The position numbers and the translations under genes are program-made. This document shows, piece after piece, positions 17,574 through 26,435 of a stretch of DNA of 64,000 nt. A model generated the notes under the pieces. It made no database searches and had not been told where the DNA came from. It saw only the letters and a list, made by a program, of their open reading frames with translations. The stretch spans positions 186,001-250,000 of the forward strand of contig CAWGKT010000008.1 in assembly GCA_963823215.1 (NCBI GenBank), given 5' to 3'. Position 1 is the first letter of the stretch, and each line of letters opens with the position of its first letter. Source of the stretch: CAIWHR01 sp963823215. GTDB lineage: Bacteria > Pseudomonadota > Gammaproteobacteria > Burkholderiales > Casimicrobiaceae.

Positions 17574-19133
17574 ATGACGACGCTGCGGGACGTCATCGAT
17601 CGACACGCCGTCACGCAGCCCGACGCGCCATTTCTGTTCGCCCCCGAGCCGGGCGTCGAGCTGACCTACGCGGGGCTTCGCGCGACGGCGCGCTCGCTCG
17701 ACGCCGAGCTCGCCGCGCGGGGCATCCGGCCCGGCGAGGTCGTGTCGTACATGCTGCCGAACGGGGTGGCCGCGGCCAGCGCCTTCCTTGGCGCCATGTA
17801 CGGCGGCTACGTCGTGTCGCCGGTCAGCCTGCTCGCGCAGGACACGCTGATCGAGCACGCAATCGCGCATTCGGCAACGCGGATCGTTTTCGCCGCGCCG
17901 GAGTTCGTCCCGCGGCTCGAGGCGATCGTCGCGCGGATCGGCAGCCGCGCGACCGTGCGGCCGGCGTTGCCTGACGATCTCGAGTTGCGCCCGGCCCACG
18001 GCGATGAATCCCGCCGCGCGCTCGAAGCGACGACGCCCGCGATGCTGATGTACACGTCGGGCACGACGGGCACGCCCAAGGGCGCGCTGCTGTCGCACGG
18101 CAATCTCGTCCACGCCGGCCGCTCCGTTGTCGCCGCGCACGAGCTCACGCGGGTCGACCGCGTGCTCTCCTCGCTGCCTCTCTACCATGTCAACGGCCAG
18201 TGCATCGGCACCATCTCGCCGCTGGTGGCGGGCGGCAGCATCGTGATGCCCCACCGCTTCAGCGTCTCGCAATGGTGGCTGCTGGTCGAGCGCTACCGGC
18301 CGACGTGGCTCAACATGGTCCCGACGATCATTGCGTACCTCCTCAACGGGCCGGACCTGACGCCCGCGCAGGCCGAGGCGTGCCGCCGCATCCGCTTCGC
18401 GCGCTCGGCGTCCGCGCCGCTGCCGCCGGAGCACCACCGGGCGTTCGAGGCGCGATTCGGCATTTCGGTGCTGGAAGGGATGGGACTCACCGAGTGCGGG
18501 TCGGTCGCGTTCGCCAATCCGCTCGATTCCGGCGCGCGCAAGGTCGGCTCGCCGGGCCGCCCGCTGGGGATGGAGGCGCGCGTTGTTGCGCCGGACGGGA
18601 TTGAGCTCGGGGTCGGCGCGCGTGGCGAAATCGAATTGCGCGGCGACAACGTGATGACGGGCTACCACAAGGATCCCGAAGCGACCGCGCGAACGCTTCG
18701 CCCAGGAGGCTGGCTCGCGACCGGCGATCTCGGTTACCGCGATGCCGACGGCTTCTACTTCATCACCGGGCGCCTGAAGGAGCTCATCATCAAGGGCGGC
18801 GAAAACATCGCGCCGCGCGAGATCGACGAGGCGCTGCTGAAACACCCCGCCGTGCTGGAGGCGGCGGCGGTGGGCATTCCCGATCGCGAATACGGTCAGG
18901 AGATACTCGCCTGCGTCGTGCTGAAGCCGGGTGCCGTGTGCGCGGAGGCCGATCTGCGCGCCCATTGCCTGACCGAGCTCGGACGCTACAAGACGCCGAA
19001 GGCGTTCCGCTTCCTCGCGGAATTGCCGAAGGGGCCGTCCGGCAAGGTGCAGCGGCTCAAGCTGGCGGCGGAGGCGGGCGGCGCCGGCGCAACGAACGCC
19101 GGCCACGTTACGGCGACCAACGACGGCCGGTAG
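17574..19133 (+). CDS. AMP-forming acyl-CoA ligase (SauT-like candidate)
   Basis: 519 residues. Adenylates a carboxylic acid and transfers it to CoA. Motifs: phosphate loop YTSGTTGTPKG, EGMGLTECG, TGDLGYRDADGFY, GRLKELIIKGGENI and the C-terminal catalytic lysine in PSGKVQR. Starts at ATG 17574, 13 bases after the acylating aldehyde dehydrogenase, and is followed by a tripartite tricarboxylate transporter. The context matches a take-up, activate and reduce route for a small, perhaps sulfonated or dicarboxylic, acid. It could equally act on an ordinary short-chain acid. Confidence 0.88.
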   Translation: MTTLRDVIDRHAVTQPDAPFLFAPEPGVELTYAGLRATARSLDAELAARGIRPGEVVSYMLPNGVAAASAFLGAMYGGYVVSPVSLLAQDTLIEHAIAHSATRIVFAAPEFVPRLEAIVARIGSRATVRPALPDDLELRPAHGDESRRALEATTPAMLMYTSGTTGTPKGALLSHGNLVHAGRSVVAAHELTRVDRVLSSLPLYHVNGQCIGTISPLVAGGSIVMPHRFSVSQWWLLVERYRPTWLNMVPTIIAYLLNGPDLTPAQAEACRRIRFARSASAPLPPEHHRAFEARFGISVLEGMGLTECGSVAFANPLDSGARKVGSPGRPLGMEARVVAPDGIELGVGARGEIELRGDNVMTGYHKDPEATARTLRPGGWLATGDLGYRDADGFYFITGRLKELIIKGGENIAPREIDEALLKHPAVLEAAAVGIPDREYGQEILACVVLKPGAVCAEADLRAHCLTELGRYKTPKAFRFLAELPKGPSGKVQRLKLAAEAGGAGATNAGHVTATNDGR

Positions 19134-19256
19134 TTGATGCCCGGCCGCGGCCCCGGTACATTGCGGGCGAGGGAGCCGGGTTGCGGCCGTCGTCGACGGT
19201 TGTCCCGGCCGGCCGACCCGGAAGAGGTCGTGTGCCCACCGAAGGAGGAGATCGCG

Positions 19257-20234
19257 ATGATGATCGTCGACGCACGTCGTGTTGCAGCCCGTGCCATGGC
19301 GGGAGTTTGCCTGGTGGTTGCAGCGGCCGGATCGGGCCTGGCCGCGGCGCAGGAAGCGTATCCGACGCGCCCGGTCGAGTTCGTCGTTCCCTGGGGTCCG
19401 GGCGGGGGCGCCGATCAGGTGGCACGCAAGTCCGGCGTGATGCTGGAGCAGCTGCTCAAGGTTTCCTTCCCCGTCATCAACGTTGCCGGCGCTTCGGGGC
19501 AGACGGGCCTCACCAAGATGCTGGCTGCCGCCCCTGACGGCTACACGATTTCGATCATGACCGGCGACACGTTCGGCACGCAGGCCGCCGGCAAGCCGAA
19601 CTGGAAATTCTCGGACATCACGCCGGTCGCCATCATGATCAAGCAGCCATCGGCATTCTTCGTTCCGGCGGGAAGCCCCATCAGGACCTGGAACGACCTC
19701 GTGACGGAGGCCAAGAAGCGCCCACTGAAGGTTGCGGTCACCGGTTTCGGCACGCCGGATGACATCACCGTGAATTACTTCACCAAGAAGGGCATCAACC
19801 TCGCCTCGGTGCCGTTCGCCAATCCGGGTGAGCGGTACACCGCGATCCTGGGCGGCCATGCCGATCTGCTGTACGAGCAGCTGGGCGATGTGAAGACCTT
19901 CCTCGAAAGCAAGCAGATGCGCCCGATCGTCATCTTCGACACGCAGCGCTTCCCGCTCTACGCCGACGTCCAGTCCTGCGTCGAGATCGGCCACCCGGTG
20001 ATCATCAACCAATTCCGCATGGTGACGGTGAAGGCGGGCACCGATCCGCAGAAGATCAAGGTGCTGGCCGACGCGCTGGCCAAGGTGGCTGGCAGCGACG
20101 ACTACAAGGCCTACCTGACCGACCAGTACGCGAATCCGAAGAGCTACCAGTCGGCGGCCGATGCGCAGGCCTTCCTGACGAGCGAGCTCGACAACATGAA
20201 GAAGTTCGCCCGGGAAGCGGGCATGGCGCAGTAG
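19257..20234 (+). CDS. tctC: Tripartite tricarboxylate transporter substrate-binding protein (TctC/Bug family)
   Basis: 325 residues. Periplasmic binding protein that delivers an organic acid to the TctAB membrane pair. It has a cleavable signal peptide (AGVCLVVAAAGSGLAAAQ) and the family N-terminus AYPTRPVEFVVPWGPGGGAD, whose glycine-rich loop binds carboxylate. The start at 19257 is set by an excellent ribosome-binding site, AAGGAGGAG at 19242-19250. Unlike most orphan Bug proteins of Burkholderiales, this one sits beside its own membrane subunits, so its ligand is probably the acid processed by the upstream ligase and dehydrogenase. Confidence 0.92.
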   Translation: MMIVDARRVAARAMAGVCLVVAAAGSGLAAAQEAYPTRPVEFVVPWGPGGGADQVARKSGVMLEQLLKVSFPVINVAGASGQTGLTKMLAAAPDGYTISIMTGDTFGTQAAGKPNWKFSDITPVAIMIKQPSAFFVPAGSPIRTWNDLVTEAKKRPLKVAVTGFGTPDDITVNYFTKKGINLASVPFANPGERYTAILGGHADLLYEQLGDVKTFLESKQMRPIVIFDTQRFPLYADVQSCVEIGHPVIINQFRMVTVKAGTDPQKIKVLADALAKVAGSDDYKAYLTDQYANPKSYQSAADAQAFLTSELDNMKKFAREAGMAQ

Positions 20235-20330
20235 GAAATCGGACATGGCGCGCCGCGACCACGGTCGCGGTCGCAGTCCCGTATTCTCCCGTTGCGTCGC
20301 GGCCGCCGCCGCGCCCCGAGGAAGCACGCC

Positions 20331-20900
20331 ATGATTTCGCGCCGCAAGGCCGCCCGCATCGCGCCCTACCTCCTCGTGCTCGGGATCGCCGCGCTGCTGT
20401 ATCGCAGCGCCAGCGGGATCGACTTCTTCGCTCCCGCAGGACGCATCGGGCCCGATTTCTGGCCGAAGTTGGTGCTGCTCCTGATGATCGCCACCTGCGT
20501 TTACGGGATCGTCAAAATCGGCGTGTTCTCGCGCGACGATTCGGTGAGCGGAGTGCTGCAGACCCTTTCCGCCTCACCGCCCGCCGACGAGAGCCCGCCG
20601 CCGGCGGCGGACGAAGGCCGGTCCTACCCGGTGCTGCTGGCGCTGGGGATCGGCATCACCGTGCTTTATGCGGCGGTGGTGCCGGTGACGGGCTTCTTCC
20701 TCACCACCGCTTTGTATCTGGTGGCGTTCATCGGCCTCGGGCGCTACCGGAGGCTGTGGCTGGCGCTCGCCGTCAGTCTGGTCGGCACGTTGCTCATGGT
20801 CTACTTCTTCATGAAGGTCGCCTACATTTCGCTGCCGATCGGCGTTGCGCCGTTCTCCGCAGTGAGCCTGCTTCTCATGCAGGTCATGGGCATCCGGTAG
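20331..20900 (+). CDS. tctB: Tripartite tricarboxylate transporter small membrane subunit TctB
   Basis: 189 residues with about four hydrophobic segments (near residues 12-25, 48-65, 105-130 and 140-180). The first includes YLLVLGIAALLYR, and the second follows GRIGPDFWPKLVLLLM, the TctB hallmark. A hydrophilic, proline-rich central loop (SPPADESPPPAADEG) separates the first pair from the second. Start ATG 20331. The small, fast-evolving subunit is identified mainly by size, topology and position between tctC and tctA. Confidence 0.88.
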   Translation: MISRRKAARIAPYLLVLGIAALLYRSASGIDFFAPAGRIGPDFWPKLVLLLMIATCVYGIVKIGVFSRDDSVSGVLQTLSASPPADESPPPAADEGRSYPVLLALGIGITVLYAAVVPVTGFFLTTALYLVAFIGLGRYRRLWLALAVSLVGTLLMVYFFMKVAYISLPIGVAPFSAVSLLLMQVMGIR

Positions 20901-20907
20901 TCCTGCG

Positions 20908-22431
20908 ATGGAGATCCTGCAACACCTCGGGACCGGATTCCTGCAGGTCCTGGAGCCCGCCAACCTGCTGGTCCTGGTCATCGGCGTCGTGCTCGGCCTG
21001 CTGGTCGCGGTGCTGCCGGGCCTCACACTGGTGATGGGCGTGGTGCTTGCGCTGCCGTTCACGTACCGCATGCAGATCACGCCCGCGATCATCCTGCTGA
21101 CATCGATGTACGTCTCGGGAACTTACGCCGGAGCGTGGACGTCGATCCTTTTCCGCATCCCAGGTGAGCCGATGGACGTGCCGTTGCTCTGGGACGGCTA
21201 CACGATGGCGCGCAAGGGCCGGGCCGCGGCAGCGCTGGGCTGGACCCTGGTCTCGGCCTTGTTCGGCGGACTGCTGTCGGCCACGGTCATGGTGACGCTG
21301 GCGCAACCCATCGCCAACATCGCGCTGACGTTTTCGACGCCCGAGTACTTCGCCATCGTCTTCTTCGGGCTGGTGAGCGTCGGCTCGCTCGGCGGCGGAT
21401 CGATGACCAACGCGTTCATCAGCCTGTTCTTCGGCCTGCTCATCGCGACCGTCGGCGTCGACGACATCTACGGCGCCGAGCGTTTCGTGTTCGGCGTGCC
21501 GCTGTTCAAGGACGGCATCCACTACCTCGTGGTGATGGTCGGTGCGTACGGCCTGGGCGAGGTGTTCTCGAGGCTGGAAAAGGGCTTCGTCTCCGTGGCG
21601 GTGGACAGCGCTGGCGAGGTGAAGACCCGATTGCCCTCGTTCCGGGAGATCCTGGCGGCCAGGATGACGTTCCTGCGCGGGTCGCTCATCGGCATCGTCG
21701 TCGGTATCGTGCCCGGCGCCGGCGCCACGATCGCCTCGTTCGTCTCCTACGGCAGCGAATTGCAGTACGGCAAGAAGAGGGACCAGTTGGGCACCGGCAT
21801 TCCGGAGGGCATCATCGCGCCGCAAACCGCCGCCACCTCGTCGGTGGGCGGTGCGCTCATTCCGTTGGTGACCATGGGCATTCCGGGGAGCGGCGCAACG
21901 GCCATCATTCTCGGGGCGTTCCTCCTGCACGGGTTGCAGCCCGGGCCACAGGTCTTCCAATCGTCCCCCCAGATCATCTACGCGATGTTCGCCTCGCTGT
22001 TCGTCGGCATCATCGCCATGTGCGTCATCGGCTACTTTGCCGCGAAGCTGATGGTCAAGGTGCTGGATCTGCCGGAGGCGATCGTCTCCGCTTACGTCGT
22101 GATGTGCTGCTTCCTCGGCGCCTACGCCTCGCGCAACAACGTGACCGACCTCTGGCTGCTCGCGGGCTTCGGCATCGTCGGCTATCTGTTCGAGCGCTTT
22201 CGTTTCCCCATCACGCCGCTGGTGCTGGGCGTGATCCTGGGGCCGCTCGCGGAAACCAGCTTCGTGACGACGATGGTCAGCTTCAACAACGACTGGACCG
22301 TGTTCTTCACGCGCCCGGTCAGCGGCGTCCTGATGGTGATGGCATGCATCGCGCTGATCTATCCGCTGGTGCGGCACCGGATGCAGCAGCGAAAGCTGCG
22401 TCGCGAGCGTTCCTCGCGGATATCGTCGTGA
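20908..22431 (+). CDS. tctA: Tripartite tricarboxylate transporter large permease TctA
   Basis: 507 residues, about a dozen membrane segments. The main permease of the TTT importer. Conserved TctA landmarks are GLLVAVLPGLTLVMGV, the IPGEPMDVP region, PGAGATIASFVSYGSE and the second repeat VTMGIPGSGATAIILG; the two glycine-proline motifs are the inverted-repeat core of the family. It starts seven bases after tctB and is the last gene of this operon; no regulator gene is visible after it. Confidence 0.94.
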   Translation: MEILQHLGTGFLQVLEPANLLVLVIGVVLGLLVAVLPGLTLVMGVVLALPFTYRMQITPAIILLTSMYVSGTYAGAWTSILFRIPGEPMDVPLLWDGYTMARKGRAAAALGWTLVSALFGGLLSATVMVTLAQPIANIALTFSTPEYFAIVFFGLVSVGSLGGGSMTNAFISLFFGLLIATVGVDDIYGAERFVFGVPLFKDGIHYLVVMVGAYGLGEVFSRLEKGFVSVAVDSAGEVKTRLPSFREILAARMTFLRGSLIGIVVGIVPGAGATIASFVSYGSELQYGKKRDQLGTGIPEGIIAPQTAATSSVGGALIPLVTMGIPGSGATAIILGAFLLHGLQPGPQVFQSSPQIIYAMFASLFVGIIAMCVIGYFAAKLMVKVLDLPEAIVSAYVVMCCFLGAYASRNNVTDLWLLAGFGIVGYLFERFRFPITPLVLGVILGPLAETSFVTTMVSFNNDWTVFFTRPVSGVLMVMACIALIYPLVRHRMQQRKLRRERSSRISS

Positions 22432-22631
22432 ATGAATCCGTCGGCGGGCGCGCTGCCGTTGCCGTCGTGCTCCGGGGGCGAGGTTGGCGGCTCATGTCCT
22501 GACGGGCTCAGTACGGCCAAGAGTGGCAGTCCCGACTTAACTCCCAAATCTCGTCAAAGCAGCCGTTTGTAGGAACGCGGCGTCTAGGGGCTCGTAGGGC
22601 CTGTTGCCGCCATGGTCATTGGGCCAGCATG

Positions 22632-23465
22632 TCACCGACCTAGATCGTTACGATGCGGCACGAAAAGGCTCTCAAGCTCCGCAAAGCTGATGGCATTATC
22701 GGAGAAGCGGAAGGTGCCTTCGGACACCATCTCGCGTGCGGCATTCACAAGCGATCCGAACGCAAGCCGTGCGAGGGCCGAACCTACGCTTATGCGTTTT
22801 ACGCCCGCTTCGGCCAGTTGCGGTACGTCGAAGGTGGCCCCCGGCATCCCCATTACGACATTCACAGGCTTCACCAGAGCATTACAAACCGTTCGAATGG
22901 TGCCGAGGTCATGGAGGCCCGGAGCATAGAGAACATCAGCACCAGCCCTTTCGAAGGCTTGCAGCCTTCGAATGGTGTCATCCAGGTCGTGTCGACCCCA
23001 AAGGAAATTCTCGCATCGAGCCGTCAGCACAAAGTCATGCGGCAACGCCCTGCAAGTCTGCGCAGCGGCTGCTATGCGCTCAACCGCCAATCCGAAATCG
23101 AAGATTGGATCGTTTCGCCGGTTGGTGTGGTCCTCGATGGAACAGCCTGCGAGTCCAATATCGGCCGCAGCCCGGATCGTCTCAGCGACACTTTCCGGGC
23201 TGTCTCCGAATCCTTTTTCAAGGTCGGCCGACACGGGCAGGGGCGTTGCGGCTACGATGGCGCGGCAGTGTTTCAGGGTATCGTCGCGTGAAACCTGACC
23301 TTCTTGAACGCCAAGGGAAAATGCCATCCCCGCGCTCGTGGTCGCGAGTGATCGAAAGCCCATCGAGGCAAGAATGCGCGCACTTCCGATATCCCAGGGG
23401 TTGGGGATGATGAACGCGCCCTCTTCTTCATGAAGCGCGCGGAACGCTGCACCTTTCTCACTCAT
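22632..23465 (-). CDS. Isocitrate lyase/PEP mutase family protein
   Basis: 277 residues, a TIM-barrel of the family that includes methylisocitrate lyase, oxaloacetate hydrolase and PEP mutase. Seen: PNPWDIGSARIL near the N-terminus, TTSAGMAFSLG, the metal-binding stretch LPVSADLEKGFGD, CSIEDH and ARCENF. The catalytic lyase motif KKCGH is not present; its place is taken by a different loop, so a true (methyl)isocitrate lyase is unlikely. The start at 23465 fits the family; the frame runs on upstream without a good N-terminus. Faces away from the adjacent operons. A link to C5 dicarboxylic acids cannot be excluded. Confidence 0.8.
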   Translation of the reverse strand: MSEKGAAFRALHEEEGAFIIPNPWDIGSARILASMGFRSLATTSAGMAFSLGVQEGQVSRDDTLKHCRAIVAATPLPVSADLEKGFGDSPESVAETIRAAADIGLAGCSIEDHTNRRNDPIFDFGLAVERIAAAAQTCRALPHDFVLTARCENFLWGRHDLDDTIRRLQAFERAGADVLYAPGLHDLGTIRTVCNALVKPVNVVMGMPGATFDVPQLAEAGVKRISVGSALARLAFGSLVNAAREMVSEGTFRFSDNAISFAELESLFVPHRNDLGR

Positions 23466-23690
23466 TCCAAGCCCCTTGCTTAGGATCCTCCCGGGAATTC
23501 TGTCACGGGATTTGGCCCTCCAGTGCATCCGCGCCGAAATCCGTGGCGCGGGAACGATGTTTTGGCGCGTTAAATGGCGCCCAGACCATGTACGTCCGCT
23601 CCCGAGGACGGTGGACGACCGGAGAGGGTCGACAAGCGCCCGTCGGACGGGAACAACATGAGACTCCTTCACCCAATAGGGGAGTTGTTC

Positions 23691-23789
23691 ATGGATGCCG
23701 CCACAAAGACTGAACGGCCTGCAGTGCTGTGGAACAAGGGCAAGCTGCTCGGCGAGAAGCTGTCCTTCCTGAAAGGCCGTAATCCTTGA
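23691..23789 (+). pseudogene. N-terminal scrap of a tyrosine integrase
   Basis: About 32 codons from ATG 23691 read MDAATKTERPAVLWNKGKLL, which recalls the start of a common proteobacterial phage-type integrase (…RPxLWNKGKLIGQK…). The similarity stops near 23770 and no integrase body follows in any frame. A relic of a lost mobile element. Confidence 0.5.
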
Positions 23790-23982
23790 TATTGTTGACT
23801 TCGGCCCATCGTTGCACACTAGGCGTCTCGGTTATGATGACCCGACCACGGACGAGCTATCAACTCAAATGGGCAGAAATTCTGGAACGGGGCAGGCGAG
23901 GTTTGCGGAAGCCACCCTGTCTCGCGGCGCGCCCGATCAAGTCCGGTCCCCTGCGACGGTACGCACTCCCTGATAGACATAG

Positions 23983-24602
23983 ATGTTTGCTTGGCTAGCG
24001 CGTTTCATAGAGCACCACCCCAAGCTCCACAGGTTCTCGCTCCTCGTTTGGCGGCTGTTTCCGCCTCGGCTGGCCGGGTTCCTGAAGGGACTGCTCGCGC
24101 GAAAGTGGCTGGTAGGGGCTGTTGCGGTCATGATCGACGAGAACACCTCCCCCGTGGAGGTGCTCTTGGTGGAACACAGTTATCGGCACAAAGGAGCATG
24201 GGGCCTTCCTGGGGGATCGCTTGAGTCGACACCCGGTGATCCTTACCGACCACGCAACGACCACTCTTCTGACGACGTGATCGAGGCCGCGTTGCGCCGG
24301 GAAATATTGGAGGAACTCGGTATCGAAATTGCAGTGATCAGCCTGCTTGAAATCGATGCCATACCCTATGTTGCCGAGGAACCCGGACCCTACAGGCTGG
24401 ACTTTTACTTTCGGTGTGCGCCCCGTGACGGATTTCAGGCATTACGACGCAGCCTGAATCCGGACAAACCAAGCCCTGCTCGCCGGAGATCAAACATATA
24501 CGTTTTGTGCCTCTGGCCGACTTGACCAAGTACGATCTGTTTTCGTCAGATCTCAGATTCCTGACTGAAGACCTCCCTCGACACAGGGTCCGGCACGGCT
24601 GA
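23983..24602 (+). CDS. NUDIX hydrolase with a frameshift near the C-terminus
   Basis: Hydrolyses a nucleoside diphosphate linked to another group. The N-terminal amphipathic stretch LARFIEHHPKLHRFSLLVWR precedes the NUDIX fold (WLVGAVAVMIDENTSP). The NUDIX box is split by an insertion: GGSLES, then about 16 extra residues, then RREILEELGI. The frame from 23983 stops at 24525, but the expected C-terminus (SPEIKHIRFVPLADLTKYDL) continues in another frame to 24602. One base therefore appears to be missing near 24454. This may be a sequencing error or a real mutation. Confidence 0.7.
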
Positions 24603-24624
24603 ATCCTACGGAGAACGGAACTCC

Positions 24625-25287
24625 ATGACGATGAGCGACTTCGATGCGCGGGCGGCGACCTGGGACGACGATCCGGCCAAGGTCGAACGCGCGCAGGCGG
24701 TCGCCGACGCGATCGTTCGCAGCGTTGCGCTTACCAGCGCGATGCGCGCAATGGAGTACGGCTGCGGCACCGGATTGCTGAGTTTCATGCTGCGCCCGCG
24801 CCTCGGCGAGGTCACGCTCGCCGACGTTTCCGACGGGATGCTCGCGGTCGCCGCGGGCAAGATCGCGGCGGCGAACGACGCCTCGATGCGAACGGTGAAG
24901 CTCGACCTTCTCGTCGACCCGCTGCCGGCCGAGCGCTACGACATCATTTACTCGGCGATGACGCTCCACCATGTTCCGGATACGGTCGCGATCCTGCAGC
25001 GCTTCCACGCCGCGCTCGCGACGAACGGACTCCTGTGCATCGCCGACCTTGACGCCGAGGATGGCTCCTTCCATGGCGCGGGATTCGACGGCCACCTCGG
25101 TTTCGATCGCGCGCGGCTCGGCGCACAGGCGCGGGAGGCTGGATTCACGTCCGTGGAGTTCTCGACGGCCCACGAGATCGAGAAGATGGTCGACGGCCGG
25201 CTGCGCCAGTATCCCGTCTTCCTGATGGTGGCGCGGAAGGCATCCGGCGGTGCGCGAGGTGGAAGGTGGCGATCGTCGAACGACTGA
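24625..25287 (+). CDS. Class I SAM-dependent methyltransferase
   Basis: 220 residues. Motif I is AMEYGCGTGLLSF, followed by TLADVSDGML (motif Post I) and YDIIYSAMTLHHV (motif II). The MTMSDFDARAATWDDDPAKV start is typical of UbiE/type-11 methyltransferases with unknown acceptor. It runs 22 bases into the next gene, the enolase-superfamily enzyme, which suggests it is the first gene of the glutamate mutase operon. A role in that pathway is not evident from sequence. Confidence 0.82.
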   Translation: MTMSDFDARAATWDDDPAKVERAQAVADAIVRSVALTSAMRAMEYGCGTGLLSFMLRPRLGEVTLADVSDGMLAVAAGKIAAANDASMRTVKLDLLVDPLPAERYDIIYSAMTLHHVPDTVAILQRFHAALATNGLLCIADLDAEDGSFHGAGFDGHLGFDRARLGAQAREAGFTSVEFSTAHEIEKMVDGRLRQYPVFLMVARKASGGARGGRWRSSND

Positions 25288-26339
25288 ACCTGTACCGACT
25301 CGAAATGCCACTCGCCACCCCGTACAAGCTGTCCTTCGGCTCGGTGACGCGGTTCGACACGATTGTCGTCGAGGCGCAGGACGGCGAAGGGCGCGTCGGT
25401 CTCGGCGAGGCGACGCTGCTCACCGGCTACACCGACGAGACGATCGACGGCTCGTGGGAGCTGATGCAGCGGCTGGCCGCCGGCTTCCCCGGCCTCGTGC
25501 CGGAGCGCTGCGTGGAACTCTTGGCCAGCGTGGTCGAAGCGGCGCCGTTCGCGGCGACCGGCCTGACCACGGCGATGGAGATGCTGCAGTCGAGCGCCTG
25601 GCTGCGCGTGAACGATGCGACGCGCGTGCCGCTGCTCGGCGTGGTGAACGGCACCGAGGCGCGTGAGCTGGAAGTGGAAGTGACCCGTTTGCTGGATGAA
25701 GGCTTCGGCACGCTGAAGGTCAAGGTGGGCTTCGACGCCGATCAGGACGCCCGCAGGGTCAGGCTGATCCAGAGGATCGTCGCCGGCCGCTGCCTGTTGC
25801 GGCTCGACGCCAACCAGGGGTATGACCGGGCCCGGGGCTGTGCCTTCGCGGCAGCGCTCGACCCCGAGGGCGTCGAGCTGTTCGAGCAGCCGTGCGCCGC
25901 CGGCGACTGGGACGGCGCGCTGGCAGTGGCCGCGGTGTCGGCGGTCCCGATGATGCTGGACGAGTCGATTTACGGCATGGACGACATCGAGCGCGCGGCA
26001 AGGCTCGGAGCGGCGCGCTTCATCAAGCTCAAGCTGATGAAGATGGGCAGCCTCGAGTCTCTGGCGAGGGGCATCCGGCGCATCCGCGAGCTGGGCATGG
26101 AGCCCGTGCTCGGCAACGGCGTCGCCTGCGAGGTCGGCTGCTGGATGGAGGCCTGCGTTGCGCGCACGTTGATCAACAACGCCGGCGAGATGAATGGTTT
26201 TCTCAAGCCGGTAACGCGCTTGCTCGCCGAGCCGCTGCGCTTCGCGGACGGCGCGCTGATGCTTGCCCCGGGCAGCGTGCCGCGCCTCGAGCCGCAAGCG
26301 GTGGCCGCGTGCGCCGTGGCGCGCGCCGCCTTTCACTGA
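25266..26339 (+). CDS. Enolase-superfamily enzyme, muconate-lactonizing (MLE) subgroup; candidate methylaspartate ammonia-lyase substitute
   Basis: 357 residues. The N-terminal capping domain runs to about residue 115 and the TIM barrel follows. Catalytic residues are those of the MLE subgroup: Lys-x-Lys in TLKVKVGF, metal ligands Asp in LRLDANQGY, Glu in LFEQPC and Asp in MMLDES, and the second catalytic Lys in IKLKLMKMG. These allow abstraction of a proton alpha to a carboxylate. It sits directly before glmS, glmL and glmE, the place where classical methylaspartate ammonia-lyase, also an enolase-superfamily member but longer and with different motifs, is often found. Elimination of ammonia from 3-methylaspartate to mesaconate is therefore a reasonable guess, not a demonstrated role. 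Confidence 0.82.
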   Translation: MAIVERLNLYRLEMPLATPYKLSFGSVTRFDTIVVEAQDGEGRVGLGEATLLTGYTDETIDGSWELMQRLAAGFPGLVPERCVELLASVVEAAPFAATGLTTAMEMLQSSAWLRVNDATRVPLLGVVNGTEARELEVEVTRLLDEGFGTLKVKVGFDADQDARRVRLIQRIVAGRCLLRLDANQGYDRARGCAFAAALDPEGVELFEQPCAAGDWDGALAVAAVSAVPMMLDESIYGMDDIERAARLGAARFIKLKLMKMGSLESLARGIRRIRELGMEPVLGNGVACEVGCWMEACVARTLINNAGEMNGFLKPVTRLLAEPLRFADGALMLAPGSVPRLEPQAVAACAVARAAFH

Positions 26340-26343
26340 TGGG

Positions 26344-26418
26344 CCCCCACGCTCACTTTGTTCGCTGCCCCCCGAGGGGGCGCACAGCGCCCTTCGGGCG
26401 GCCGGGCGGGCCCTGACA
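26344..26418 (+). repeat. Palindromic intergenic repeat, copy B
   Basis: Closely related to copy A at 1906-1979 and in the same orientation: CCCCCACGCTCACT start, inner palindrome TGCCCCCCGAGGGGGCG and terminal GCCCTTCGGGCGGCC. It sits in the short gap between the enolase-superfamily gene and glmS, inside the operon. Confidence 0.75.
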
Positions 26419-26435
26419 GGTCGCGGGAGCCGCTC

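Noticed and set aside
17466..20327. A 953-codon open frame on the minus strand across the dehydrogenase, ligase and tctC genes.
   Set aside because: It is arginine- and alanine-rich, has no ribosome-binding site and mirrors three well-supported plus-strand genes; long antisense frames are normal in GC-rich DNA.
26340..26435. A cobalamin riboswitch before glmS.
   Set aside because: The gap is filled by the palindromic repeat; no B12-box-like sequence was seen here or before 24625.
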